Notes under the pieces: generated by a model
What the model was told of the DNA's origin: nothing
Seen by the model: the letters and a program-made list of their open reading frames with translations, nothing else
Databases searched by the model: none
In this document: positions 26,439 through 36,537 of the stretch, in pieces
Numbering within the stretch: position 1 is the first letter of the stretch
Layout of the letters: every line of letters begins with the position of its first letter
Made by a program: the position numbers and the translations under genes
NCBI RefSeq assembly: GCF_001953635.1
Contig: NZ_MEJH01000011.1
Span: 1 to 64,000 of the forward strand
DNA: 64,000 nucleotides
From: Alteromonas abrolhosensis
GTDB taxonomy: Bacteria > Pseudomonadota > Gammaproteobacteria > Enterobacterales > Alteromonadaceae
Reading direction: 5' to 3'

Positions 26439-29162
26439 TCAGGTTTCGTTGACCCTTTCTAAAAAGTGGTCAAGCAAATTGAATCGGCTTTCCCAACAGT
26501 TTTCGTCGATAAACTTTTGATAGATATCAATATCAAATTGATGTGCGATAGCATACCTCACATTTTTGACAAACTCTTCTGAATCATTCGAAACTAAGAC
26601 AGCATCGCAAGTAGGCAGATTGTCAATGTTAGTTGTAACCACAGGACGTTGATTGCTTAAATAAACAAAGACCTTAAGAGGGTTCATATTGGTCGTTAAT
26701 GCTGTTTTTTTGTGAGGAACAATACATACATCAAACTCCCTAATAACTGTATTAACATAGCGGTTTTCGACTACCCCAGGCATGAGAATGTTTGAAATTT
26801 CACTTAGTCGCTTAATATCAGGGTTCGCATGTGTTGAGCCGACAAGAACGATTAATGCCTCAGGCATTTCATTCGCTAACTTCTCTATCAATTTGTCATC
26901 TATTTTTGATTCAAGGTTACCAACAAAACCAATTACCGGCCCTGCATGAGCACGAATACTTTTAATGAATTCAGTTTGAAAATTGACTTGGTTTGGGCTC
27001 CTCTCGCAGCCGTTGGGTACTAACTTCAGAAAAGGGGTATAGCCTGCCATTGAGTCATATACTGATTTACAATTAGCAAAAGCCAAGTCAGCTTTGTTTA
27101 ATATACCCTCATAATGCTTAGTGAGTCGGGTAATTTCATTACTGCTCACATTTGGCCATGTTCTGTGATCATCGACAACATCCACAACTACAGACTTCGG
27201 CTCGAATATTTCGATCAAGTCTTCCGCTAAATAGTTTTTAGGATAAAACCAGAAGACAGAGTCTTTCGGAACAATTCCCTCTCGTTCGAATACTTTAGTC
27301 AAGAATTCACTGTAGTCCTCTAACAGTGAAACTCGTCCCGGTATTGGAGTATCAGAGTAATAAATACCTGGCTGATGAATGAAAACATCATAAGAGAGCT
27401 TTTCAGTGTCATGCTGACCAAGCTTTTTTTCATATGTCTTAATGTAGACAGCGCGCTCTTGAGTTAGCGTTGCTTGCTCACTGATTTTCTTGTTTAAATC
27501 AAATGTTGATATGGGTGCATCGATGACTAGAACTTTTCTGACATCATCACGCTCTGATAGCAATTTAGCGACCATATCGTGCCGACGTCCATACAGCCCT
27601 GAATCATTCTGTTTCCAGAATAACACCACATCTATTCCACTTAGGCTATTAGAGCGAACTTTGGGAACAAACGCATTTCGTAAACTCTCCCAAAATATCT
27701 CCTGTTCAGTAATGTCGATATTACCCTTCTTATTTAAAACTGACCTAAATATTTCACGTAAGGTTGATTCTGCAGATTTGTAGCTATAGTTTGATAAAAA
27801 TTTCTCTTTACGTTTCTTAAGTTTTTCGGCGCTCGGTTTCCGATTTGCAACTGAATAAATTTGGGAAGCCAAGTCATGCTCATCTATGAGTTCTGCAACA
27901 CCATCATCAACTAGCTGTTTCAGTGGAACTGTATTGGATACAAGCAAGGGCTTGCACATAGCTATTGCATCCATCGCTTTAGCTGGTAATTGGTATTTCG
28001 ATGTTTCGTGTGTAACATCTTGAGGCAAACAGACTAAGTCGGCCATCGATAGAATCTCTGGAATGGACGAAAAAGGCTGGTTTGGAATGTTGAGAAGCCT
28101 GCCGTTACTTAATCTCTCTAATTCACTAGTAACTCTTTTATCAGGTGAGGTTCCAACAACTATGAAAAGAAAGTTGTCATCATCAATTTGAGCAACAGCC
28201 TGTGCAACTTTACCTATTCCTTTATGAACTCGAGGAGTTCCAAAAAACATAACCACTCTGGCTTTCTCGGGAACTCCATATTGGCGTCGCACCTTAGCAC
28301 TATCAAACCTAGATGGGTCAAACGTGGTTTCGTCCCTAACGTGTGGAATTTGGTGACCACCAAATTCTTTTTCCAATGCGACGTTTGAAACAATGACCTC
28401 GTCAGCAAAGTCGACTAAATTGTGGCTAAGTTGTGTCCATTCACTCTCGTAAGGCTCTGTGATGTTGCTGAATTTTTCGGGGAATTCATTCAACTCCGCT
28501 AAAGGTATATCTGACTTTCCTTTCGTAAAAGACAATTCGTGGTCGTCTACATCAATTACAAGCGGAATACCTTTGTGTGCTTTGAAAAGCATTCCTAAAT
28601 TTACGGACGGTAACCTCGGTTTACACGCAATAACAACATCTGGGGTATAGCGTTTTACGATTTGTTCTGCCTCTTCCAATAACTCAGGGAGAAGTTTACC
28701 CTTCAAGGAAATTATCGGAATCTTCGACTCTCTAACTGGCTCCCATATATCTTTTCCGTACCGCTCGAACTGATAACCAGCAAGCAAAACATTACCTGCG
28801 ACTCTTTGAACTGCCTCTGCAAGCATATAAGCCCTACCTAGAGGGTTGTGCCCAATATCCCAGCTAATGACAAGTACTGTAATAGGGAGTTTTTTCAAAT
28901 CCTGAGATAAAGTTATGTCTCTTCTCTCAACTCTTTTACTTTTGTATTGTTCTATGGGTTGCTTAACTGGTTGCGCTATTTTATCAAGGATGTTTCCGCC
29001 TCTTGACTTTACATCTGTGTATTCAACAAGAAAGCTAAAAATAGGAGCCTGGTTGGGAAATTGATTCGACAATTCCTTAAGATATAAATTAGCTGATTCA
29101 TAGTCATTGTGAATCAAGGCTTTACGAGCGAGTTCTAGCTTTTGTTGATATTTTTCAGTCAT
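26439..29162 (-). CDS. Tandem GT-B (GT4-like) glycosyltransferase
   Basis: 907 residues. The N-terminal 50 residues form a TPR-like helical pair (ARKALIHNDYESANLYLKEL). GT-B unit 1 (about 93-480) starts with LPITVLVISWDIGHNPLG and has VMFFGTPRVHKGIGKVAQA and a nucleotide-sugar region around KYQLPAKAMDAIAMCKPLLVS. GT-B unit 2 (about 505-900) starts with IDVVLFWKQNDSGLYGRR and has VIGFVGNLESKIDDKL and TTNMNPLKVFVYLSNQRPVV. Two active units would allow two consecutive transfers. It is the last gene of the leftward series that begins behind flagellin. Confidence 0.85.
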   Translation of the reverse strand: MTEKYQQKLELARKALIHNDYESANLYLKELSNQFPNQAPIFSFLVEYTDVKSRGGNILDKIAQPVKQPIEQYKSKRVERRDITLSQDLKKLPITVLVISWDIGHNPLGRAYMLAEAVQRVAGNVLLAGYQFERYGKDIWEPVRESKIPIISLKGKLLPELLEEAEQIVKRYTPDVVIACKPRLPSVNLGMLFKAHKGIPLVIDVDDHELSFTKGKSDIPLAELNEFPEKFSNITEPYESEWTQLSHNLVDFADEVIVSNVALEKEFGGHQIPHVRDETTFDPSRFDSAKVRRQYGVPEKARVVMFFGTPRVHKGIGKVAQAVAQIDDDNFLFIVVGTSPDKRVTSELERLSNGRLLNIPNQPFSSIPEILSMADLVCLPQDVTHETSKYQLPAKAMDAIAMCKPLLVSNTVPLKQLVDDGVAELIDEHDLASQIYSVANRKPSAEKLKKRKEKFLSNYSYKSAESTLREIFRSVLNKKGNIDITEQEIFWESLRNAFVPKVRSNSLSGIDVVLFWKQNDSGLYGRRHDMVAKLLSERDDVRKVLVIDAPISTFDLNKKISEQATLTQERAVYIKTYEKKLGQHDTEKLSYDVFIHQPGIYYSDTPIPGRVSLLEDYSEFLTKVFEREGIVPKDSVFWFYPKNYLAEDLIEIFEPKSVVVDVVDDHRTWPNVSSNEITRLTKHYEGILNKADLAFANCKSVYDSMAGYTPFLKLVPNGCERSPNQVNFQTEFIKSIRAHAGPVIGFVGNLESKIDDKLIEKLANEMPEALIVLVGSTHANPDIKRLSEISNILMPGVVENRYVNTVIREFDVCIVPHKKTALTTNMNPLKVFVYLSNQRPVVTTNIDNLPTCDAVLVSNDSEEFVKNVRYAIAHQFDIDIYQKFIDENCWESRFNLLDHFLERVNET

Positions 29163-29263
29163 TGTTGCTTATCAGTAGGTGGGAGTTTGGTTGGTAGTTA
29201 AGATAAAAATACAAGGTTTGAGAATATCACACTGCGTCAGGCGCTTACAATCGAGCCTTCATA

Positions 29264-32200
29264 TCAACTACTCTCAAGAAATTTTCTCATTTTCCCTTGA
29301 AGCAATGCCAGACTATGCTGATTTTTCAGGGGGCTATAAGCTTCTCGTTTACAATCTCTTATCTGATCCACTCTCCGCTCTCTAAAACGTTCAAGCTCAT
29401 GGTTAAAACTATTTGCTTCCAACCAGCTGTTAAAGCTATTGTTTTTTTGAGAGAAGGCCCCATAGTTGACGAAACTTTCTTCAATGGGTAGCAAATACAT
29501 AGAATGGCTCACGGACATTATGTTTGAAATTCGTTCTGTTGGTATCCGTACATGTTGCGGAGCAAACAAAATGGTCTTTCTGCTAGCAATCGTAAAAGCC
29601 TCACGTTGTTCATCTAAAAAGATTAAGCTCACATTTTCACCAATGCTTAACATTTTATGTGATTGCTTCATGTCTCCTAAAACTAACACATAAATACTTA
29701 GCTCTGCCCGGAAAAAACGCTGTACATAATTAACGAACCAAGCTAATTCAATAAAATTTTCTTCTTCATAGACAAAAATCATTGAATAAACGCTTTCGAA
29801 GTTGGAGCACAGACTGGTTCTGACATCAAGGTACTCACGTTCGAAGTCTTTTGTTACCACTAGTTCAGCTAGTTTAAGAGCCGTTAATTGATCGCTAGGG
29901 TTTCCGCACAAAGATGATAAAAGTCCTAGCGATGCTAATCGTTCAGCGTAAATCTTGCAGTTGTATAATGACTTATACACCGCAGCAAGAATTAAAGACT
30001 CGCGCGATAAATCAACAAGATGAATATTGTCTGCTCTGTGATTAAGTGCATATTGAATTAAAGAGCCAAGTCGCATTTCACCTGCATTTACGTATAAACA
30101 ATCCGTTTGCCTCTGTTCTTGAGGCATGTTTTGGTAGGAACTTAACGCTATCCGCTCCCTTCTAGAAATTACTGTAATCCCAACGCTACTTTTTTGGCTT
30201 TTATAAAAATCGTAAAGACTGTCTGCTATGAAATGACTTTCTGTAAATGCGCCTTTGGCAATTATCATCGTACGTGTGACACGCTGCTCCATGCACAAAC
30301 TTTCTCTTAATTTTTCGAATGTGAATTGGAAAGAGGAAGCTAGCGAAGGGTTTTCTTGTGTTAAAGACATTAACGATGACAATGCCTCATAAGCGCTGAA
30401 TTGTTTTTGATATAACTGTCTTACTAAAGAATTCGTCTCAGTATTTACTTTCGCTTTAACTTCAAACGTAGAAGACTTTATCCAGAAAGGAATATTACTT
30501 TTATCGAGCTTTGCAGAACTAATTAAAACGCCATCGTCCTTATAGTGATTCGTGTCATCCGAGCTTATATACGATGCCCATCGTTTTACAAAAACGTGTC
30601 TGTTAGGTTTAACATTATCAAAACGACCTTCAGACTTTGATTCATGGTGAACCAGAACACTTGTAGTTACGACTTTAGCCATTAAAGAGGTATATCTTTT
30701 AAGCTTTAAACACAGATCGATGTCTTCTTGCCCATTAATGTAGATGGGAGAAAAGCCTTCAACCTCTGCAAAACTTGTTGCCTTCACACAAATGCAAGCA
30801 GCTGTAACGGCTGAAAAATCAGTATTTTTTATACGCTCTACAAAACTTTTCGGTTTGCCATTGTATATTCCATAGCCTATACAGCTGTTTTCGTTAAAAG
30901 TGATACCAACACTTTGTATCGTATTATCTGGGTACAGAAGCAAGGGTTGGGATGCAAAATATTTTTCACATTTCACTGGAGCGACTAAAGGGGAAAGCCA
31001 ACCTTCAGATACTTCAATGTCGTTATTTAGGAAAACAATATAATCACCTTCACTCTTGCTAAATCCTACATTACATCCAAAAGAAAAATTCATATTTTTA
31101 TTGAGTGATATAACCGAAAAGCTTTTAAAAAGGCTAGTAAGCTTCTTGAGAACTGTTTTAGTCTGGTTGTCAGAACCATTATCTACAGCGATAACCTCTA
31201 GGATTTGATCGTCATCATATTCAAAAATCGAGCGAACACACGCTTCTGTCAACTCAGCTTGGTTATAAACAGGAATGACAATAGAAACTTTTTCTTTTTT
31301 TCGTGTCTTTTCTTTTAGCGCCTTCCAATTAATTACAGCTCTTTGATGTTTCAGTATCCTAAATGACTCTATCTGCTTGGAATTTAATAAAAACTGCTCT
31401 AGGAAAAGATAATATGGTATGTAATCTACAGTGCCTACAAAGTCATGTTTGCCAAAGTCGCGTGGGGTGTGTTCGAGAAGCGCGGACAGATCCCTACTAT
31501 CTTCAGCAATAAAATTAAGTGTATTACCAACCTCTCGTGTAGAAGCTTGGGATACGAATTCAGTAGGTCTACATATCTGTGAAAACACACTGCCTTCATA
31601 AGAAAAAATCAAAGCAATTTTATCTGTTCGATCACAAGCTAAAAGAAACACTCTTTCTAAAGCATTTGCCCAAGCCCCATCTTGGGAATAAGATTGAACA
31701 AATAAATGTTCATTTTTGATGGCCCATTCAGACAAAAAACTCAGAACAGCTGGCCTCAGACTAAAGTTAGTTCCAGCAAAAAAACCATATGAGTGCCAAT
31801 CTTGGTCTAATTTCGGTGTACTTTCTAATAAGTTAGTGAAATTCGTTTCATTGCCTAACATTAGGTTCTTGCATGACAAATAAAAGGGTGCCATGCCAGC
31901 AAACGAGACCTCTTCTCTTTTTTCAAACACGTGTTCAATATGCTGTAAGACCCTTCTTGAAACTAATGCCTCACCAGCGTATTTATTCCAGGCAATGTCG
32001 ACATCATCAATTTCTTTTTTAAGATGGAATTTTGTTACGATATCGTATGAAGCCTTAAGCTCAGGAAGAAGTTTAAGGAACGGTAAGATATCCATTCCCC
32101 TATTTTCGAAAACCCTCAATTGAACAGATAAGCCCTTTTTGTTTGCTGCTCTTATCACATTCCTTGAAAGCGTTTGATTACACGTTATAAAAATGTCGGC

Positions 32201-32302
32201 TAGGTCGGCGCTCTCTTCTAGGTATTCGAGCGCTTTTTCTACGTGGTTTTGATAATATATATGACAAACAACGGCATGTCTTAGCACTTTCCTTGGCTCC
32301 AT
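29264..32302 (-). CDS. RgpF-like + GT2 multidomain glycosyltransferase
   Basis: 1012 residues. Residues about 8-330 resemble the rhamnan synthesis protein F domain (AVVCHIYYQNHVEKALEYL, IFITCNQTL, FENRGMDILPFLKLL, YDIVTKFHLKKE). Residues about 345-600 are a GT2 domain (VSIVIPVYNQAELTEACVRSI, VDNGSDNQTK, FLNNDIEVS, FSAVTAACICVKATSF). The C-terminal 390 residues have an alternating beta/alpha pattern resembling a degenerate GT-B half but no motif I can name. RgpF-type proteins act in rhamnose-polymer synthesis, which fits the dTDP-rhamnose genes in the island. It is 6 nt downstream of a methyltransferase gene. Confidence 0.82.
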   Translation of the reverse strand: MEPRKVLRHAVVCHIYYQNHVEKALEYLEESADLADIFITCNQTLSRNVIRAANKKGLSVQLRVFENRGMDILPFLKLLPELKASYDIVTKFHLKKEIDDVDIAWNKYAGEALVSRRVLQHIEHVFEKREEVSFAGMAPFYLSCKNLMLGNETNFTNLLESTPKLDQDWHSYGFFAGTNFSLRPAVLSFLSEWAIKNEHLFVQSYSQDGAWANALERVFLLACDRTDKIALIFSYEGSVFSQICRPTEFVSQASTREVGNTLNFIAEDSRDLSALLEHTPRDFGKHDFVGTVDYIPYYLFLEQFLLNSKQIESFRILKHQRAVINWKALKEKTRKKEKVSIVIPVYNQAELTEACVRSIFEYDDDQILEVIAVDNGSDNQTKTVLKKLTSLFKSFSVISLNKNMNFSFGCNVGFSKSEGDYIVFLNNDIEVSEGWLSPLVAPVKCEKYFASQPLLLYPDNTIQSVGITFNENSCIGYGIYNGKPKSFVERIKNTDFSAVTAACICVKATSFAEVEGFSPIYINGQEDIDLCLKLKRYTSLMAKVVTTSVLVHHESKSEGRFDNVKPNRHVFVKRWASYISSDDTNHYKDDGVLISSAKLDKSNIPFWIKSSTFEVKAKVNTETNSLVRQLYQKQFSAYEALSSLMSLTQENPSLASSFQFTFEKLRESLCMEQRVTRTMIIAKGAFTESHFIADSLYDFYKSQKSSVGITVISRRERIALSSYQNMPQEQRQTDCLYVNAGEMRLGSLIQYALNHRADNIHLVDLSRESLILAAVYKSLYNCKIYAERLASLGLLSSLCGNPSDQLTALKLAELVVTKDFEREYLDVRTSLCSNFESVYSMIFVYEEENFIELAWFVNYVQRFFRAELSIYVLVLGDMKQSHKMLSIGENVSLIFLDEQREAFTIASRKTILFAPQHVRIPTERISNIMSVSHSMYLLPIEESFVNYGAFSQKNNSFNSWLEANSFNHELERFRERRVDQIRDCKREAYSPLKNQHSLALLQGKMRKFLESS

Positions 32303-32308
32303 GTCAGT

Positions 32309-34705
32309 CTAAAAAAAGCTACTCATTCGCAATAATAATACTGCACCAGAGCCGAAAACATCTTCTTCCACATTAGACAAATCTAAAGTGAACTTTGGAT
32401 CTTTTCCGGTGCTCTTAATAGCTATCTGCTTCCCCCCTTGAAGACTTAAGAACTCCATTTCCCCAACCCCAGAATAGTTTGGTTCTTCAGTATTTAAGTC
32501 CCAAACAACGCTACCATCCTTTGCTTGAATTTTACATTCACCCAGAAGGAACATTCCTTCTTTATTTGAGATATCCAATCTTAGCGAATTAATTCGCTTG
32601 TTCGGAATTTGGATGTTAAATATTTGCTCAGAGGCAGAGGCTTGGAAGCTCTGTTTTACCGTCTTTTCTTCAGAGAAGGCATTTGGTTCTTCTGCCCAGT
32701 AAAGACACAATTCTGCTAACCTTGTCTGTTGCGCCTCTTTGGAACCTCTTACAGTAAAATGGGGCAGATTAATAAACTCTTCTAATGACGCATTCTCGTT
32801 AAGACTACCTGTATTAAATGAAGCGGAAAAATAGGAGTTAATTTCTCTGAACGCGCCCTGAAATTGATTGATATCGACAGATATGGAAAGCTCGCGTAGT
32901 AAATATTTGACTAGATTTATCCTAGAAACAAAAGATGCATCGTTGGGTTGGGCGACAGAGGTAATACCTCCTAAAGTTACAACTACACCCCTAAATGCTA
33001 CTAAATCGAAATATACGTTACCTGGGTAATTCCACTCTAAATCAATAAACTCGATGTCATTGGTTGCACTCACTATCATATTTCGAGGTAGTGCATCTAA
33101 GTATTTCCCGGGAATTTGACATAGTTGGTTTCCTGTTGAGCCTTCGTCAATCTGAAACTTTCTAAGTTGACTCAACCATACTTTAAACCAAGGAACTAAT
33201 TCCTCTACTTTCCAGTTATCTCTTTGAACAATTTTGTGCAAAGAAAATCGATAAATACTTCCTTCTACCCATTGCTCTTCGGTAACTATTGATGACCCAC
33301 TTTCATCAAAATGAGTTCTACTAACCGTAGTCGTACCGTCACTATCTATAAACTCAATATATTGTCTTGTGGTTATATTTCTCTTTGGAGAAAAATAAGA
33401 AGCTATGACTTGAGGCTTGTATTCGAGAATAGGTGGCGCTTTATGGCATACATATAAGTGCGAGTTCGCCATATCAGGTAATAAACCATTTCTTTCTATT
33501 AACCTTAAAGTAGATTCTAGAGAAAAAGTAGGTTTGGCAATCGGTTGTCCGTCGTGGATAGCAGTGCCAGCTACAATATCTGATAAATCGAACTTATTAG
33601 GGGAGCGTGTGTATCGAGGGTGAACAATCAATGAGGGTAACTTATAATCGGGAAACGCTAGATAAGTATCTACCTTTTTAAAACCTTCGCTTATGAACTT
33701 ATTTTCAAGCTCTTTTTTACCAAATGTTATAGGATCTTTATTCGTATAAATGTCATTAATACCAGCCATTATTCCAACACCATGGTCTTCTGGCGCGCCA
33801 GCAAAGTACTTCAATCCTAACTGGTTCTCAATAGCCACAATTAAGATACCGTTAGGCTTCAGATATTGTTTAGCTTTCTGAATAACATGGCCTATTGGAT
33901 CGTCGCTATCAACGTAAATCTGTGAGTATTCCAAAACCCCGATTAAAGTTACAACATCAAATTGCTCTTCAAACTCAAGGTCTTGAATTAAGTCGATAAC
34001 AATATTTACATTAGGTAAGTCTCTGCATCGCTCTGCTGCAACTTTTCCTCTATTGACGCTTCCTTCGACAGCCACTACTTGATTGGATATTTCCCCCAAA
34101 TAACGAGTAATTGCACCACAACCGCACCCGAGTTCAAGTGTCTTTTTATTCTTGAGCAAGCCTTCTAGAGGTTTCAACAAGTTGTGTCTATCGGGTAAGA
34201 AGTGATAAACCTTTGCCCAACTATCTGCTGCTGATATTAGTTCAGCTGAATAGAGTGAAGTATCACTCGCAGCTTTAACGATAGCAAAAATTTCCTCTTC
34301 GATTAGACTACCATCAGAGTATGTATGCTGTTTAATTTCATGCTTTTGCCATATTCGTAAATATTCATTGAATACGTAAAGTTCTTCAAGACCGAGGGGC
34401 ATTTTTACTATATTTTTTTCGCTAAGAACTCGCTTGACCAAGTTTAGATATTTAGACTGATTTGAAAATTGCGACGATACACTGTTCTGAGCACCTATAA
34501 GCATTCCAAGTTCTGCCGTGTCGGAATCTAGTATATACAATAGCAGTTGAAGTAAAGTATTTTCAGATAGAGAAAAGTCAGAGTTTCCGTGGATATCTTC
34601 AAGTGCCTGCGCCAACATTTGGTCATTTTTGGAAGCCCAGTCTTGAACTTTTTGAGTGGCTTTATTTATCCAATACTCTTTTTTCAGTTGACGCTCTACA
34701 CTCAT
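32309..34705 (-). CDS. Class I SAM methyltransferase with large C-terminal extension
   Basis: 798 residues. The SAM-binding motif I reads TLELGCGCGAITRYLG (about 189-204), followed by an acidic VVAVEGS and the FDVVTLIGVLEYSQ motif, so the methyltransferase core covers about 160-330. Residues about 420-650 contain FIDLEWNYPGNVYFDLVAF, reminiscent of the IDxE/D metal-binding segment of kinase-like phosphotransferases; this is a weak similarity. The C terminus is beta-rich. It probably O- or N-methylates a sugar in the glycan made here. Confidence 0.78.
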   Translation of the reverse strand: MSVERQLKKEYWINKATQKVQDWASKNDQMLAQALEDIHGNSDFSLSENTLLQLLLYILDSDTAELGMLIGAQNSVSSQFSNQSKYLNLVKRVLSEKNIVKMPLGLEELYVFNEYLRIWQKHEIKQHTYSDGSLIEEEIFAIVKAASDTSLYSAELISAADSWAKVYHFLPDRHNLLKPLEGLLKNKKTLELGCGCGAITRYLGEISNQVVAVEGSVNRGKVAAERCRDLPNVNIVIDLIQDLEFEEQFDVVTLIGVLEYSQIYVDSDDPIGHVIQKAKQYLKPNGILIVAIENQLGLKYFAGAPEDHGVGIMAGINDIYTNKDPITFGKKELENKFISEGFKKVDTYLAFPDYKLPSLIVHPRYTRSPNKFDLSDIVAGTAIHDGQPIAKPTFSLESTLRLIERNGLLPDMANSHLYVCHKAPPILEYKPQVIASYFSPKRNITTRQYIEFIDSDGTTTVSRTHFDESGSSIVTEEQWVEGSIYRFSLHKIVQRDNWKVEELVPWFKVWLSQLRKFQIDEGSTGNQLCQIPGKYLDALPRNMIVSATNDIEFIDLEWNYPGNVYFDLVAFRGVVVTLGGITSVAQPNDASFVSRINLVKYLLRELSISVDINQFQGAFREINSYFSASFNTGSLNENASLEEFINLPHFTVRGSKEAQQTRLAELCLYWAEEPNAFSEEKTVKQSFQASASEQIFNIQIPNKRINSLRLDISNKEGMFLLGECKIQAKDGSVVWDLNTEEPNYSGVGEMEFLSLQGGKQIAIKSTGKDPKFTLDLSNVEEDVFGSGAVLLLRMSSFF

Positions 34706-34845
34706 TTAAGATCTCTTTTTTCATACTCAATTTAATAAACGCAACGATATATTGGGCTTTTGGCATCACCTATCTATGAACTGAATTGACTCATAAAATC
34801 ACTAAATTTAAAAGTCTGCTACTACAGTCCCAAGTTTCTATCAAG

Positions 34846-35304
34846 CTAAGAAAGGTTTTTAATGAGATCATAAAGATTCTGGCAAGTATTTTTAATCTCA
34901 CTGATTTTCTCTTTCTCTAGATTTGACAAAACTGTTTTAAGATCCGTTGTAGAAATATTATCAGTACGTGATAAATAAATAACATCTACAATTTCTGATA
35001 AATAATCAAAATGACCGGACCAGTCATCTCCCATCGCGAATATATCCGCTTTTTCCCTTATGATATCTTCTCTTTTCTGCTCCCAGCTATTTTCGGCAAA
35101 AACATCATCGACATATCTACACGCCAATAGAACTTCTTTCCTTTGTTCGTATGGAATAACAACCTGTTTACCTTTTATCTGGTTAAAATCATCTGAAGAG
35201 AGGCCAATAACTAAACGGTCTCCGAGTTGAGATAAGCGTTTTAAAAGCTTCACATGACCGACATGGAACAGATCAAATGTACCGTAAGTTATAATTGTCT
35301 TCAT
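34846..35304 (-). CDS. Glycerol-3-phosphate cytidylyltransferase-like protein
   Basis: 152 residues. The nucleotidyltransferase signature TYGTFDLFHVGHVKLLKR (residues 5-22, with HxGH) and the second motif SRTDNISTTDLK (about 131-142) match the TagD family (consensus RTxGISTT), which joins CTP and glycerol-3-phosphate to CDP-glycerol. It overlaps the upstream LicD-type gene by 4 nt (ATGA), so both proteins are likely made together: CDP-glycerol synthesis next to a phosphotransferase that would use it. TagD is about 130 residues; the extra C-terminal 15 are helical. Confidence 0.87.
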   Translation of the reverse strand: MKTIITYGTFDLFHVGHVKLLKRLSQLGDRLVIGLSSDDFNQIKGKQVVIPYEQRKEVLLACRYVDDVFAENSWEQKREDIIREKADIFAMGDDWSGHFDYLSEIVDVIYLSRTDNISTTDLKTVLSNLEKEKISEIKNTCQNLYDLIKNLS

Positions 35305-36455
35305 AAGCGAATACTCAACAAATAGTCTTTGAAAATAATGTTTGATTTATCCCAATTAAATCTCCACAAAGGATCTGGCTTAATCCACTGGTTGCCGTAG
35401 TTTAGAGATAAACACATATCAATATTGTTTGGAAAACAAAGCTTCTGAGAATAAAAAGATTTTTGTGCGACGGGGAAGACATTATCATATTCTAATTCAC
35501 CACCACACCAAGGGTAAATCCAAACTTTACCCCCTATACTCCATGAAAGAAATACATCGACAGCTCCCACATTCCCTTTCATTTTGAATTGCAGGGCATT
35601 CATACCTTGTTCTAGAAAAGAACAATTGGCATTATAAAAATCTTGAACGACCCCCTCTAACTCAGCAATATCATTCACTTCACCTAGATAAGCGACAAAG
35701 TCTAGGTCATCATCGAAGCCAATTAGTTCACCTTCACGCGCTAGACCCAGCAAAGTTCCTGAAGTACAAAACCAGGGACGGCCAAGAGAGTTTAAATAAG
35801 AAGTAATTTGTTCTAAACGAGAAATCAATAAGTCATTGTCTAAACTTTTCAATGGAATCGTAATTCCATGAGAACCGATACAATACGGACTCATTACATC
35901 TGCTACAGAATTAAACAACTCGATACTTTTTATCTCTTGATTTGTCCAATCGGTTTTGAAAAGGCCACTATCTATGATTAAGCGTAAGTTTTCCGCTTCT
36001 TGCTCATTCAGATTATTCCTTAAGACGTGACTATCAATATTTCTTTTTAAATTCAGCACAAAATCAGAACAAACAATATGCTCCACCAATTCGTTTTTTC
36101 TCAATAAACATATCTCTGGATAATAAGCTTGCCAAGCATGCCACCTCAGAACTTTACTCTTTATTAATAGCTTATGAACTGCTACATCTTTTGAAGATGC
36201 ATAAGTGTAGTCATTTTCTGCACTTGAGTTAAGTTTGAATTTATATAAGGTCTTATCTTCAGAAACACCTAATACTTCGAATAATTCTGGATTTAATGCT
36301 CCTTTATTGTTATCAAAATTAAGTTGGACTGTATCAACAAGCTTATTAGAATTTAATTCAAGTAAAAGATTCCCGCTTGTAAAATCGAACCTCCCAACAT
36401 TGGTAGAAAACTCTTCTTTTATATTTTTTTGAATTTCATGATAGAAATCGCTCAT
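35301..36455 (-). CDS. LicD-family phosphotransferase
   Basis: 384 residues. The LicD core lies at about 220-375: FCTSGTLLGLAREGELIGFDDDLDF, with the conserved arginine and the DDDLD metal site, and a late YGNQWIKPD motif. LicD-type enzymes transfer phosphocholine or other phospho-alcohols from CDP-activated donors to glycans. The TagD-like partner points to phosphoglycerol as the group. The first 200 residues are unassigned. The cytoplasmic location (no signal or membrane segment) matches nucleotide-donor chemistry. Confidence 0.85.
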   Translation of the reverse strand: MSDFYHEIQKNIKEEFSTNVGRFDFTSGNLLLELNSNKLVDTVQLNFDNNKGALNPELFEVLGVSEDKTLYKFKLNSSAENDYTYASSKDVAVHKLLIKSKVLRWHAWQAYYPEICLLRKNELVEHIVCSDFVLNLKRNIDSHVLRNNLNEQEAENLRLIIDSGLFKTDWTNQEIKSIELFNSVADVMSPYCIGSHGITIPLKSLDNDLLISRLEQITSYLNSLGRPWFCTSGTLLGLAREGELIGFDDDLDFVAYLGEVNDIAELEGVVQDFYNANCSFLEQGMNALQFKMKGNVGAVDVFLSWSIGGKVWIYPWCGGELEYDNVFPVAQKSFYSQKLCFPNNIDMCLSLNYGNQWIKPDPLWRFNWDKSNIIFKDYLLSIRL

Positions 36456-36537
36456 TTTTTCTCACTATTTAATTATTTTTTCAAAAAAGTAGTAACAACC
36501 AAAGCTCCGTATAAAGTCAAAAATGATAATTCGTTAA

